Of a stretch of 64,000 nucleotides of DNA, positions 15,228 through 23,071 are shown in pieces (position 1 is the stretch's first letter; each line of letters starts with the position of its first letter). The stretch is taken from contig NZ_CP080096.1 in assembly GCF_019428685.1 (NCBI RefSeq), positions 992,001 to 1,056,000 of the forward strand, in the 5' to 3' direction. The translations under genes and the position numbers were made by a program. This DNA is from Paraburkholderia edwinii. Lineage in GTDB: Bacteria > Pseudomonadota > Gammaproteobacteria > Burkholderiales > Burkholderiaceae. Below the pieces are notes generated by a model. That model did no database searches, was not told where the DNA came from, and was given only the letters and a program-made list of their open reading frames with translations.

Positions 15228-17045
15228 ATGTGTGGAATCGTGGCAGGAGTAAGCCAGCGCAATATCGTGCCGATGTTGCTGGACGGTTTGAAGCGACTCG
15301 AATACCGCGGCTATGACTCGTGCGGTGTCGCGGTGCTTCAGCAAGGCGCGGCACGGCGCGTGCGTACGCTTGCACGCGTGCGAGCGCTCGAGACGGACGT
15401 GACCGCCGAAGCGCTCGACGGTTCGACCGGCGTCGCGCATACGCGCTGGGCCACGCATGGCGTGCCGGCGATCGACAATGCCCATCCGATTTTCTCGCGC
15501 GACCAGATCGCGGTCGTGCACAACGGTATCATCGAAAACTACGAAGCGTTGCGCGAATCGTTGCGCGCGCAAGGATATGAATTCAACAGCCAGACCGATA
15601 CTGAAGTCATTGCTCATCTGGTTCACAGCCACTATTGCGGCGATCTGCTCGCTGCCGTGCATAACACGACGCGCGTGCTGCGCGGCGCGTATGCGATTGC
15701 CGTAATCTGTCGCGACGAGCCGCGGCGCGTAATCGGTGCGCGGCAAGGTTCGCCGCTTGTCGTCGGGCTCGGCGACGACAGTGCGTTTCTCGCATCGGAC
15801 ACCTTCGCGCTCGCCAATTGCGCGCGGCGCTTTATCTACCTCGAAGACGGCGACATTGCCGATATCGTGCACGGCGATGTGCGCGTCATCGATCCGGACG
15901 GGCATGAGGTCGCTCGCGAAATCCGCTCGGTTGTCTCGAAGGAGGACGACGCCGAACTCGGCGCCTATCGCCATTACATGCAGAAGGAGATTTTCGAGCA
16001 GCCGCTTGCGGTCGCTCGAACGGCCGGACATGTGCATTCTCTCGATACCGGACCGTTCGGTACCGCTCCCCTCGAGATGCTGACGGGCGTGGAACGCGTG
16101 CTGATGCTCGGTTGCGGCACGAGTCACTATGCCGCGTTGACCGCGCGCGGCTGGTTCGAGCGTCTCGCGGGCATCACCGCCCATGCGGAGATATCGAGCG
16201 AATTTCGCTATCGCGATCATGTGAAGGAGCGCGGCACACTGGTCGTGCCGATTTCTCAATCGGGCGAGACGGCCGATACGCTTGCGGCGCTGCGTTACGC
16301 GCAGTCGATGGGTGAAGCGCTGACGCTGACCATCTGCAACGTCGCGGCAAGCGCGATGGTCCGGCAAAGCCGATGGGCGTTCGTCACGCAGGCGGGGCCG
16401 GAAATCGGCGTGGCTTCGACGAAGGCGTTTACGACGCAGCTCGCAGCGCTATTTCTGCTCGCGCTAACGATCGGCCGGCGCCGCGGGCGTATTAGCGACG
16501 AAGAAGCAGTCGTCTATTTGCGTCAACTCGCGGGCTTACCCGATGCGTTGCGCAGCGTACTTGCGCGCGAACCGCAGATCATGGCGTGGGCGGAGGAGTT
16601 GCATCGGAAGGAGAATGCGCTTTTTCTCGGGCGCGGGCTGCATTTCCCGGTTGCACTGGAGGGCGCGCTGAAGCTCAAGGAGATTTCGTATATCCATGCC
16701 GAAGGGTATCCGGCCGGTGAACTCAAGCATGGGCCGCTGGCGCTTGTGACCGAGGCGATGCCGGTCATCGTCACGGCGCCGAACGACGTGCTGCTCGACA
16801 AGCTGAAATCGAATATCCAGGAAGTGCATGCGCGAGGCGGACAGCTCTATGTGATCGCCGATGCGGACACGCAACTGTCGAATTCTCAAGGTGTGCGCGT
16901 GATCCGGATGCCTGCGTATTACGGTCCGCTTTCGCCGGTACTGCACGTCATAGCGTTTCAGTTGCTCGCCTATCACGTCGCCTGTTTGCGCGGCACCGAC
17001 GTCGACAAGCCCCGCAATCTCGCGAAATCGGTCACGGTCGAGTGA
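15228..17045 (+). CDS. glmS: Glutamine--fructose-6-phosphate aminotransferase (isomerising), pga-linked copy
   Basis: 605 residues from the ATG at 15228 (GAGG six bases upstream), which places the catalytic Cys directly after the initiator Met (MCGIVAG). The glutaminase domain covers about 2-220 with the [13 protein letters not shown] motif (AHTRWATHG). Two SIS domains follow (about 285-430 and 455-595) with [17 protein letters not shown], and a C-terminal [13 protein letters not shown]. It makes glucosamine-6-phosphate from fructose-6-phosphate and glutamine, the first step to UDP-GlcNAc, the PgaC substrate. Most Burkholderiaceae have a housekeeping glmS elsewhere, so this is probably a second, polysaccharide-dedicated copy. 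It is convergent with the next gene (four-base gap). Confidence 0.95.
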   Translation: MCGIVAGVSQRNIVPMLLDGLKRLEYRGYDSCGVAVLQQGAARRVRTLARVRALETDVTAEALDGSTGVAHTRWATHGVPAIDNAHPIFSRDQIAVVHNGIIENYEALRESLRAQGYEFNSQTDTEVIAHLVHSHYCGDLLAAVHNTTRVLRGAYAIAVICRDEPRRVIGARQGSPLVVGLGDDSAFLASDTFALANCARRFIYLEDGDIADIVHGDVRVIDPDGHEVAREIRSVVSKEDDAELGAYRHYMQKEIFEQPLAVARTAGHVHSLDTGPFGTAPLEMLTGVERVLMLGCGTSHYAALTARGWFERLAGITAHAEISSEFRYRDHVKERGTLVVPISQSGETADTLAALRYAQSMGEALTLTICNVAASAMVRQSRWAFVTQAGPEIGVASTKAFTTQLAALFLLALTIGRRRGRISDEEAVVYLRQLAGLPDALRSVLAREPQIMAWAEELHRKENALFLGRGLHFPVALEGALKLKEISYIHAEGYPAGELKHGPLALVTEAMPVIVTAPNDVLLDKLKSNIQEVHARGGQLYVIADADTQLSNSQGVRVIRMPAYYGPLSPVLHVIAFQLLAYHVACLRGTDVDKPRNLAKSVTVE

Positions 17046-17049
17046 CCGG

Positions 17050-17871
17050 TCAGTGGTGCTGGTAGATGCTCAGCGAGCGCGGCGGTGCGACCGATGTGGT
17101 TTCGCTGTTCCACTGCATCGGCTGATCGAAGTCGCGTTGCACGCGGCGCGGGCCATTCCCCACGCCGCGGAACGGATCGACTGCCGGTGCTTTTGTCGCG
17201 TACTTGCGCACGCAGCCGCGCTGATTTGTGCTCGTGCACGCATCGCCCGTGCGCAAGGTTGGTTCGCGACGCGCGGCTGATTGCGCCGTGCGCGCGCGTT
17301 CGCGTGCCGGCGCCGCGGCCGCGACACTCTGCTTCTTCGCTATGGGTGGCGGCTGTACGTCGGCGAGCGGAGTAACTTCCGACGCGGGCTGCGCTACCGC
17401 TAGCGTTGCCGATGCCGGAATCTCGGGGTATGCCGCGAGATCTCCGGGCAGCCAGGTCATGCCGACCACGCGCGGCATGAGTGCTTCGGCGCGGCGTATC
17501 GCGGGGTTCCCCATTCCCGCTATCGCCACATACCCACCGAACACCAGCGCGAATGCGCTAAGCGCGACGCCCAGCCCCATCCACGCCGCCGCATTATTGT
17601 TCTGGCCAATCGACTCTGAAGCGGATTCCGAAAAGGGGCCGTGGTCAAACGTATGATTTGTACCACCAGGTATTGCGAACCCCATCGGAATTGGTCGGAC
17701 GATTACTTTGTCAGACCGATCCCGTTCGCTGGACGTTCGAGGCCGGGGTTCACTGAGGTCGAGACTCACGCATTCAGCGCTGTCAGAGCGCGCGCGATCA
17801 AGCGGGGAACGATCGCGGAGCAATAACCTGTTGGAAACGGAAGCGAGGTAAGCACGGATGTGAATGGGCAT
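17050..17871 (-). CDS. Hypothetical single-pass membrane protein
   Basis: 273 residues from the ATG at 17871, preceded by GAGGTG; an upstream ATG at 17901 lacks such a site. A basic, Ser/Arg-rich cytoplasmic region (about 1-95) leads to one transmembrane helix (AAAWMGLGVALSAFALVFGGYVA). The periplasmic part is Pro/Ala rich and then has a short Cys-containing segment (GDACTSTNQRGCVRKY). I recognise no family. It is convergent with glmS, so it may be unrelated to PNAG. The architecture resembles that of the 3087-3746 protein at the other edge of the locus. Confidence 0.65.
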   Translation of the reverse strand: MPIHIRAYLASVSNRLLLRDRSPLDRARSDSAECVSLDLSEPRPRTSSERDRSDKVIVRPIPMGFAIPGGTNHTFDHGPFSESASESIGQNNNAAAWMGLGVALSAFALVFGGYVAIAGMGNPAIRRAEALMPRVVGMTWLPGDLAAYPEIPASATLAVAQPASEVTPLADVQPPPIAKKQSVAAAAPARERARTAQSAARREPTLRTGDACTSTNQRGCVRKYATKAPAVDPFRGVGNGPRRVQRDFDQPMQWNSETTSVAPPRSLSIYQHH

Positions 17872-18130
17872 TTTCACCTCATGTGCCTGCGTTTTAATCA
17901 CGTTTCACTCTAGCAGACGAATGCCAGTTTCACGACAAAAGATGCGATGTTTTGCGCGGTGTCCCCCAAAAGAAATAAATAGGGGTACTACGTAAGTGTT
18001 TCTCTTCCGACCCTATACGTGATGCGATGCGCGGTCAAAATTTCAGAATAGACAAGCGCATTTTTCATTCCTGAGTCTTTATTTTTAAGATAACACCGGG
18101 TATCCTCCAGGCTCATTTGTCTGTCATTAG

Positions 18131-18350
18131 GTTTCTTTCGCAGCCCTAGCGGCTGCTTTTCGAAGCCTGCCAAACCGAAAGAAACGAACGTTCGACGTGC
18201 GATTTTTTTCAAGCACGCAGTCCTGAATTTCTTTCATCCCGCTTCGCCAACTCAGCGAATTGGCGTTTTTTTCCTCGGCTTCCTCCCGAGGTGGCGGAGC
18301 TTTTGTCCTTGAAAAAGGAAGACGGACAGATTTACCGCGTCCGCGCCACT
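18131..18350 (+). promoter_or_regulatory. Structured RNA leader, candidate attenuator or small RNA
   Basis: A long-range perfect 10-bp stem (18131-18140 GTTTCTTTCG with 18176-18185 CGAAAGAAAC) encloses a 6-bp hairpin (GCAGCC/GGCTGC, 18140-18145/18151-18156, sharing one base with the outer arm). After the terminator at 18245-18272 come CCTCGG/CCGAGG (18273-18291) and an outer GTGGCG/CGCCAC pair. Inside that, GTCC can pair with either of two partners (GTCC...GGAC or GGAC...GTCC), so the forms are mutually exclusive. It ends about 40 bases before the start codon of the secreted propeller gene. It fits no riboswitch class I know; c-di-GMP GEMM sequence features are absent. Confidence 0.4.
18245..18272 (+). 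terminator. Intrinsic terminator inside the leader
   Basis: CGCCAA - nine-base loop - TTGGCG followed directly by seven T. No plus-strand gene lies upstream within 1.2 kb except glmS, which ends at 17045. It therefore terminates either an unannotated small RNA or acts as the attenuator of the gene at 18389. Confidence 0.7.
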
Positions 18351-18388
18351 TCGGCTAGAGCGGGCATTAATCATAGGAATCCTAAATT

Positions 18389-19816
18389 TTGCGACTGCCA
18401 TCCCTCTCCCTCCGTCTCGCTGCTGCTGGTTTTGCTCTCACGGCCCTCGCAGGCCAGGTCCAGGCGGCATGCGTCAACAGCCCAGCTTCGCAATCGAATT
18501 CGACTTTCCCCGCCACGCTCACCGGCAAGCTCGTGTATCACAGTTACGTCGCCTACGGTGACGGCTCGAGCAACATCTTCATGTACGATTTTGCGGCGCA
18601 TACTTTGACGCAGGTGTCAAAGAGCTCGTGGGGCATCAAGGATCCGATGAACGCCGTGTTCAGCCCGGACGGCAAATGGATCGTGTTCATGGGCGAGACC
18701 AGCAACGCGTGGAATGTGTTCATGTGGCAGGTCGGCTCGAACAGCGCGCCGATCAACATGACGAACAGCACGGGCCAGACGCGTAACGAAGACCCGAAAT
18801 TCAGCAAGGACGGCAGCAAGCTGTTCTTCAAGCAGAACGGCGACGTGATGGAAGCGACGGTGTCGTTCACGAGCGGCGGTCCGCAGTTCACGTCCGTGGT
18901 CAACATCACGAACACGGCGCCGGGCATCGAAAGCTCGATGCCTTTCCCGTCGCCCGATAACAGCGCGGTCTACTTCGCGACGGGCGTGGGCGCGGCCTCC
19001 GGCATTTACAAGGAAACGATTGCGACGCATCAGAAGGTTGCATTCGATACGCCGTCGGGCCTCGAGACCTACTACCCGATGGTGCGCGGCGACGGCACGG
19101 TGTTCTACGCGCGCTGGAACAGCGCGTCGGGCAAGGCCGATCAGATCTACACGAAGGTGAACCCGAGCGACACGCCGAACCAGCTGTCGATCAACGACTG
19201 TAGGGGCAATAACTCGGACCCGGCGCCGGTCGACAACACGAACTTCGTGTTCTTCTCGTCGACGACGCAAGGTGGCTATCAGCTGTACGTCGGCGACGTG
19301 AGCAGCGGCAAGCGCTGGAACCTCGCGCAATTCGGCGTGAACTCGGACACGACCAAGGCGAAGCTCGGTTCGAACTACTGGAGCGGCACGAGCACGCCGA
19401 CGTCGCCGAACCAGACGCTGCTGTCGCAAGGCAAGCCGGCTACCGCTTCGTCGAGCTACAACTCGACCCTGACGGCGGCCAAGGCGTTCGACGGCAATAC
19501 CGCGAACACTTCGCGTTGGGATTCGATCGAAGGGAGCGCCGCGGGTACGCAGTGGATCACGGTCGATCTCGGCGCAGTGAAGACGGTCAGCGCCGTCGAT
19601 ATTTACTGGGATGCAGGTGCGAAGACGTATCAGATCCAGACGTCGAATGACAACGCGAACTGGACGACGATCTACTCGACGTCGAGCGGCGTCGGCTCGG
19701 GTCACGTGTCGCTCGCGAACCTGAAGGGCAGCGGCCGCTATGTGCGTATGTACGGCACGCAGCGCGCGACGTCGTGGGGCTATTCGATCGACGAAATGCA
19801 GGTCTGGGGTTCGTAA
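18389..19816 (+). CDS. Secreted TolB/WD40-like beta-propeller with C-terminal F5/8C (CBM32-like) domain
   Basis: 475 residues from a TTG; an in-frame TAA lies six bases upstream and no later start would keep the signal peptide (LRLAAAGFALTALAGQVQA), so TTG is very likely. AGGA is about eleven bases upstream. Residues about 45-330 hold repeats of the PD40 type (NAVFSPDGKWIVFMG, DPKFSKDGSKLFFKQNG, SMPFPSPDNSAVYFATG). The last 130 residues (about 345-475) are a discoidin/F5-8C domain (ASSSYNSTLTAAKAFDG ... RYVRMYGTQRATSWGYSIDE), a fold that often binds amino-sugar or galactose polymers. Next to the PNAG locus it could be an extracellular matrix-binding protein; that is inference. Confidence 0.88.
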   Translation: MRLPSLSLRLAAAGFALTALAGQVQAACVNSPASQSNSTFPATLTGKLVYHSYVAYGDGSSNIFMYDFAAHTLTQVSKSSWGIKDPMNAVFSPDGKWIVFMGETSNAWNVFMWQVGSNSAPINMTNSTGQTRNEDPKFSKDGSKLFFKQNGDVMEATVSFTSGGPQFTSVVNITNTAPGIESSMPFPSPDNSAVYFATGVGAASGIYKETIATHQKVAFDTPSGLETYYPMVRGDGTVFYARWNSASGKADQIYTKVNPSDTPNQLSINDCRGNNSDPAPVDNTNFVFFSSTTQGGYQLYVGDVSSGKRWNLAQFGVNSDTTKAKLGSNYWSGTSTPTSPNQTLLSQGKPATASSSYNSTLTAAKAFDGNTANTSRWDSIEGSAAGTQWITVDLGAVKTVSAVDIYWDAGAKTYQIQTSNDNANWTTIYSTSSGVGSGHVSLANLKGSGRYVRMYGTQRATSWGYSIDEMQVWGS

Positions 19817-20250
19817 GCGGCGGCCTGATTCGCGTGCATGGGTTCGCGTAGGAAATTACGCGATGCCTATGCGCGCGAACATGAATCAGCGCGATAGCGG
19901 ACGGAGATTCAATACAGGGGCCTGCATGGACATGACAGTTTCCTTAACAGTCTGAGCATGCGACGAGTGCGTTTCAAAAACGCACTCGTCCCGCGCGATT
20001 TTTTTTTGCCGCTGCATACATCATTGCGCACGCAACTGATGTGTCTATCGGCTTCTTGTCGGACCCCGCGACGGCACCGCACGGCGTTTATTCCCGATCG
20101 CGTGCGGCGCATGTGATTTTTTCCGGATTGCAAGAGAACGCTTGTTGGTCTATCACGAAAGAACATCCGAAAAAGACAAAAAGCGTCGAAAAAGACAACG
20201 TACTGCAGCACCAGGTAAATAATTTTCGGACGCCGGAATAGTGATCGTGG
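19817..20250. other. Intergenic stretch after the propeller gene
   Basis: About 430 bp. It contains the strong hairpin at 19962-19990 and, after it, an AT-rich segment (about 20000-20240) with no convincing frame. A 66-codon plus-strand frame at 20041-20241 has no ribosome binding site. Confidence 0.5.
19962..20007 (+). terminator. Terminator-like hairpin with T-run
   Basis: A perfect 13-bp stem (19962-19974 with 19978-19990) around a three-base loop. A run of nine T begins eight bases after the stem. It ends the transcript of the propeller gene or a short downstream RNA; the gap between stem and T-run is longer than usual. Confidence 0.55.
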
Positions 20251-20266
20251 TGGCGATGTTCATGCA
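20251..20266 (+). promoter_or_regulatory. Sigma-54-like -24/-12 element
   Basis: TGGCGAT-GTTC-ATGCA has the invariant GG and GC ten bases apart and TGGC/TGCA ends, eight of twelve consensus positions. Transcription would start near 20277, about 40 bases before the ATG at 20318. It is weaker than the pgaA site, so chance in GC-rich DNA is possible. Confidence 0.35.
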
Positions 20267-20317
20267 AATGTGGGCGCCGCTTATCCCACCCCCCATGATC
20301 ACTGAAGGAGTCTGAAA

Positions 20318-20605
20318 ATGAAGTTGCTTGCAATGCTGACGATGTCTGCTGCCGTCCTTGCTTCAACGACGGTTTTCACTAGCGCCTTCGCGCAGGACAA
20401 CCCGCGCGCGGATGCCGGTCCGACCAGTCAGGAACAGGTGGTGCCCAACAATAACAACGCACAACGCTCGGGCAGCGGCGAAGGCCCTGGTGTGCCGGGC
20501 ATGAGCCAAAGCGGCCATCGGGCGATGACGCCCGACGATACCTCCAACATTCAGAAGCCGTGTGTCGGTCCTGTGAGTTTTTGCAACCTCTATTTCGGTA
20601 GTTGA
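20318..20605 (+). CDS. Small secreted protein, CVGPxSFCNxYFG family
   Basis: 95 residues; ATG behind AAGGAG. A signal peptide (MSAAVLASTTVFTSAFA-Q) is followed by a polar Asn/Gln/Gly-rich middle with SGSGEGPGVPG. The C-terminus is CVGPVSFCNLYFGS, with the only two Cys of the mature protein six residues apart. The protein at 43521-43802 shares the signal-peptide end (SAFAQ), the SGEGPG block and the C-terminal motif, with a different middle. I know no family for this motif. The two Cys may form a small disulfide loop outside the cytoplasm. It is followed 58 bp later by a DUF4148 gene in the same direction. Confidence 0.8.
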   Translation: MKLLAMLTMSAAVLASTTVFTSAFAQDNPRADAGPTSQEQVVPNNNNAQRSGSGEGPGVPGMSQSGHRAMTPDDTSNIQKPCVGPVSFCNLYFGS

Positions 20606-20663
20606 TACGAGGCGCTCTATTCCGGTTTTCGAAGACCTTTTGACCAATCAAGGAATTCAGATC

Positions 20664-20945
20664 ATGAAGACGCTCACCTATCTGACGTTGGCAGCCGCTG
20701 CGATTGCCTTGCCGGCCTTGTCGTTCGCGCAATCGTCGGTGACACGCGCGCAAGTCAACGAGGAACTTGCGCAGCTTGTGCGTGCGGGTTACGACCCATC
20801 TGCGGGCGAAAACGTGCATTACCCCGACGATATTCTCGCGGCTGAAGCGAAGGTTGCCCAGCAAGGTGGGGCGCGCGCGACGTCGGTCGGCGATGCAGGC
20901 ACACGTGCGACGGTGAGTCGGGCGGCCGGCAATGAAGCGCGATAA
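20664..20945 (+). CDS. DUF4148 family secreted protein
   Basis: 93 residues from the ATG at 20664 with AAGGA nine bases upstream (a frame start at 20640 lacks one). It has a signal peptide (LAAAAIALPALSFA-Q) and then the DUF4148 signature VTRAQVNEELAQLVRAGYDPS ... VHYPDDILAAEAKV. The family is abundant in Burkholderiaceae, exported, and of unknown function. It is probably co-transcribed with the small secreted protein before it. The tail is Ala/Arg/Gly rich. Confidence 0.9.
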   Translation: MKTLTYLTLAAAAIALPALSFAQSSVTRAQVNEELAQLVRAGYDPSAGENVHYPDDILAAEAKVAQQGGARATSVGDAGTRATVSRAAGNEAR

Positions 20946-20960
20946 AAAATGCGCGAAGTA

Positions 20961-20986
20961 GAGCGGGGCCGCGTTTGTCCCCGCTC
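20961..20986. other. Hairpin between convergent genes
   Basis: GAGCGGGG / CCCCGCTC, 8-bp stem with a ten-base loop, 15 bases after the DUF4148 stop and 45 before the end of the convergent fRMsr gene. No T-run; it probably helps define both mRNA ends. Confidence 0.5.
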
Positions 20987-21030
20987 CATCGTTACGTCTG
21001 AATAAGAAGTGGGTGTCCTTCGTCTTCCAG

Positions 21031-21525
21031 TTACCTGTCTATCGATTCGACGAATATCTTTGCGACTGCTTCGAGTCCCTGCCGGTCTTCGTCGTCAAAA
21101 CGTTCGAGCATGGGGCTATCCAGATCCAGTACGCCGAGCAGTTCACCGTTTCGTGTGACTAAGGGAACTACGATTTCCGATTGCGATGCCGCATCGCATG
21201 CGATGTGATCCGCGAACGCGTGTACATCCGGCACGACTTGCGTCTGCCGTGTAGCGGCGGCGGTGCCGCACACGCCGCGCCCGATTGCGATGCGCACGCA
21301 CGCCGGTTTGCCTTGAAACGGACCGACGACCAGTTCGCCGTCGTCGAGAAAGTAGAAGCCCGCCCAGTTCAGCTGCGGCATCGTGTGATAAAGCAACGCG
21401 GCGAAATTTGCCGCATTGGCGGTCTGATTCGTTTCGCCGGCTAACAGCGCGCGCGCCTGTTGTTCCAGTTCAGCATAGAAAGCCGGCTTCGGCAAATTTG
21501 CGGCGGGAATGGTTCCTTCGAACAT
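21031..21525 (-). CDS. msrC: Free methionine-(R)-sulfoxide reductase (GAF domain)
   Basis: 164 residues, a single GAF domain and typical length for fRMsr. The three conserved Cys are present at 76, 86 and 110 in PACVRIAIGRGVCGTAA and DHIACDAASQSEIVVPL, which form the redox centre of this family. The enzyme reduces free L-methionine-(R)-S-oxide in the cytoplasm using thioredoxin, part of oxidative-damage repair. It stands alone, with 46 bp to the MocR gene upstream of it on the same strand. GGGGG lies before the ATG. Confidence 0.93.
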   Translation of the reverse strand: MFEGTIPAANLPKPAFYAELEQQARALLAGETNQTANAANFAALLYHTMPQLNWAGFYFLDDGELVVGPFQGKPACVRIAIGRGVCGTAAATRQTQVVPDVHAFADHIACDAASQSEIVVPLVTRNGELLGVLDLDSPMLERFDDEDRQGLEAVAKIFVESIDR

Positions 21526-21571
21526 GGGTTTGCCCCCTTCTTGAATGATGTAAACGCCGGAGCGCCGAATT

Positions 21572-23032
21572 TCAACGCCGCTTCACGGGTGCGGACACGG
21601 ACGCGGATGTCGGCGCCGCTGGCACCTGTCGCACGAGTTGGCCCAGCACGCGCAGTGCGTCATCGATCTTCGCGTTCCACGGGTGCCCGAAATTGAGCCG
21701 TATGCAATTTTCGAATGCGTGCGAAACGGAAAACATCGGCCCGGGCGCGACGCTGATACCGTGTTCGATGGCAAGCCGATGCAATTCCATCGCGTCGATC
21801 GGCTCGGGGAATTCGAGCCATATAAAGTAGCCGCCATCGGGCCGCGTCCACTTTACCCCGGGCGGCATCCAGCGCCGGATCGCGGCATCCATGCTGGCAA
21901 GCTGCGCGAGCAGGGCCGAACGCAGCTTGCGCAAATGCCGGTCGTAGCCGCCGTGTTGCAGATAGTCGGCAAGGCCGGTCTGTACCGGAATGCTCGACGA
22001 GAGCGTGGTCATCAGTTTGAGCTTTTGCACCTTGTCCGCGAATTTTCCCGCGGCGACCCAGCCGATCCGATAGCCCGGCGCGAGCGTCTTCGAAAACGAA
22101 CTGCAGTGCATGACCATGCCGCGCTTGTCGAATGCGCGCGCCGGCAACGGATAATCGGCCTGAAAATGCAGTTCGCCGTACACATCGTCTTCGATTAGTG
22201 GGACGTCGTGACGATCGAGCAAGTCGACGAGCGCGCGTTTTTTCTCGACCGTGAGGGTCACGCCAGTCGGGTTCTGAAAATTCGTCATGAACCAGCACGC
22301 GCGAACCGGATAGTTTTTTAGCGCCTGTTCGAGTGCGTCGAGGTCGAGTCCGCTGCGTGGGTCGACGGGAATTTCAACCGCGCGCAGATCGAGCCGTTCG
22401 ATGGCCTGCAGCGCCGCATAGAACCCCGGCGATTCGATTGCCACGACGTCGCCCGGACGCGTGACGGCCATCAGGCACAGGTTCAGTGCCTCGAGCGCGC
22501 CATTGGTGACGACCAGTTCTTCAGCGGGCTGCGCGATGCCCATGCCGAGATAGCGCAGCGCGATCTGGCTGCGCAGCGCTTCGTTGCCCGGCGGAAGATC
22601 GGCGACGGTGCTCCATGGGCTCACGAAACGTACCGACTGGCCAAGCGATCTGGCAAGGCGCTGGAGCGGAAACAGCAGCGGCGAAGGAAATGCGGAGCCG
22701 AGCGGCACGATGCCCGGGTGCTTGGCCGCTTCGAGGACCGAGAAAACCAGATTGCTGATGTCGACCTTCGCCGGCTCAGCGGGCGCTGCGACGGGACGCT
22801 GTGCATGGCTTTGCGCGACCGCCGCGCCCGGTGCGACGTAGTAGCCGGAGCGCTCCTGCGCGCGTATCAGTCCCCACTCCTCGAGCAGGTAATACGCGCG
22901 GAAAACCGTCGACTGGCTCACGCCGTGCTGCGCGATGATCTGGCGCAGCGAAGGCATGCGCGCGCCTACCTTGAGGCTCCCCGAGCGGATCTGCGCCGCC
23001 ATTGTGTTGGCGAGTACTTCATATCTTGTCAT
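21572..23032 (-). CDS. MocR/GntR-family regulator with aminotransferase-like domain
   Basis: 486 residues. The N-terminal GntR winged helix (about 5-68, LKVGARMPSLRQIIAQHGVSQ) is joined by an Ala/Pro-rich linker to a fold-type I aminotransferase domain (about 110-475). The PLP lysine is Lys315 in SSFSKTLAPG, so the cofactor is probably bound. Such proteins sense PLP adducts or amines and control amino-acid, vitamin B6 or transport genes. It lies 39 bp downstream of the DHA2 exporter gene on the same strand, suggesting one transcript. A close paralogue is encoded at 28400-29824. Confidence 0.93.
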   Translation of the reverse strand: MTRYEVLANTMAAQIRSGSLKVGARMPSLRQIIAQHGVSQSTVFRAYYLLEEWGLIRAQERSGYYVAPGAAVAQSHAQRPVAAPAEPAKVDISNLVFSVLEAAKHPGIVPLGSAFPSPLLFPLQRLARSLGQSVRFVSPWSTVADLPPGNEALRSQIALRYLGMGIAQPAEELVVTNGALEALNLCLMAVTRPGDVVAIESPGFYAALQAIERLDLRAVEIPVDPRSGLDLDALEQALKNYPVRACWFMTNFQNPTGVTLTVEKKRALVDLLDRHDVPLIEDDVYGELHFQADYPLPARAFDKRGMVMHCSSFSKTLAPGYRIGWVAAGKFADKVQKLKLMTTLSSSIPVQTGLADYLQHGGYDRHLRKLRSALLAQLASMDAAIRRWMPPGVKWTRPDGGYFIWLEFPEPIDAMELHRLAIEHGISVAPGPMFSVSHAFENCIRLNFGHPWNAKIDDALRVLGQLVRQVPAAPTSASVSAPVKRR

Positions 23033-23071
23033 CGCGATGGTCGTCGTGAGCGCGCGGATGCGCGCACGACA

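Larger units (their letters stand above)
17872..18388. promoter_or_regulatory. AT-richer divergent region with structured leader
   Basis: About 515 bp without a credible protein gene. 17940-18130 is noticeably AT-rich (for example around 18061-18092, with a -10-like TAAGAT at 18086-18091). From 18131 onward the sequence is packed with stem-loops and an intrinsic terminator, described separately. A minus-strand frame at 17988-18212 starts with TTG and resembles nothing known. Confidence 0.5.

Noticed and set aside
17988..18212. 74-codon minus-strand frame in an AT-rich gap
   Set aside because: TTG start, no ribosome binding site, and it overlaps the structured leader; no resemblance to known proteins.
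18088..18280. c-di-GMP (GEMM) riboswitch
   Set aside because: The leader is structured, but the conserved GEMM core and tetraloop-receptor sequences are not present.
20041..20241. 66-codon plus-strand frame
   Set aside because: No ribosome binding site, odd composition, and it ends just before the sigma-54-like element.
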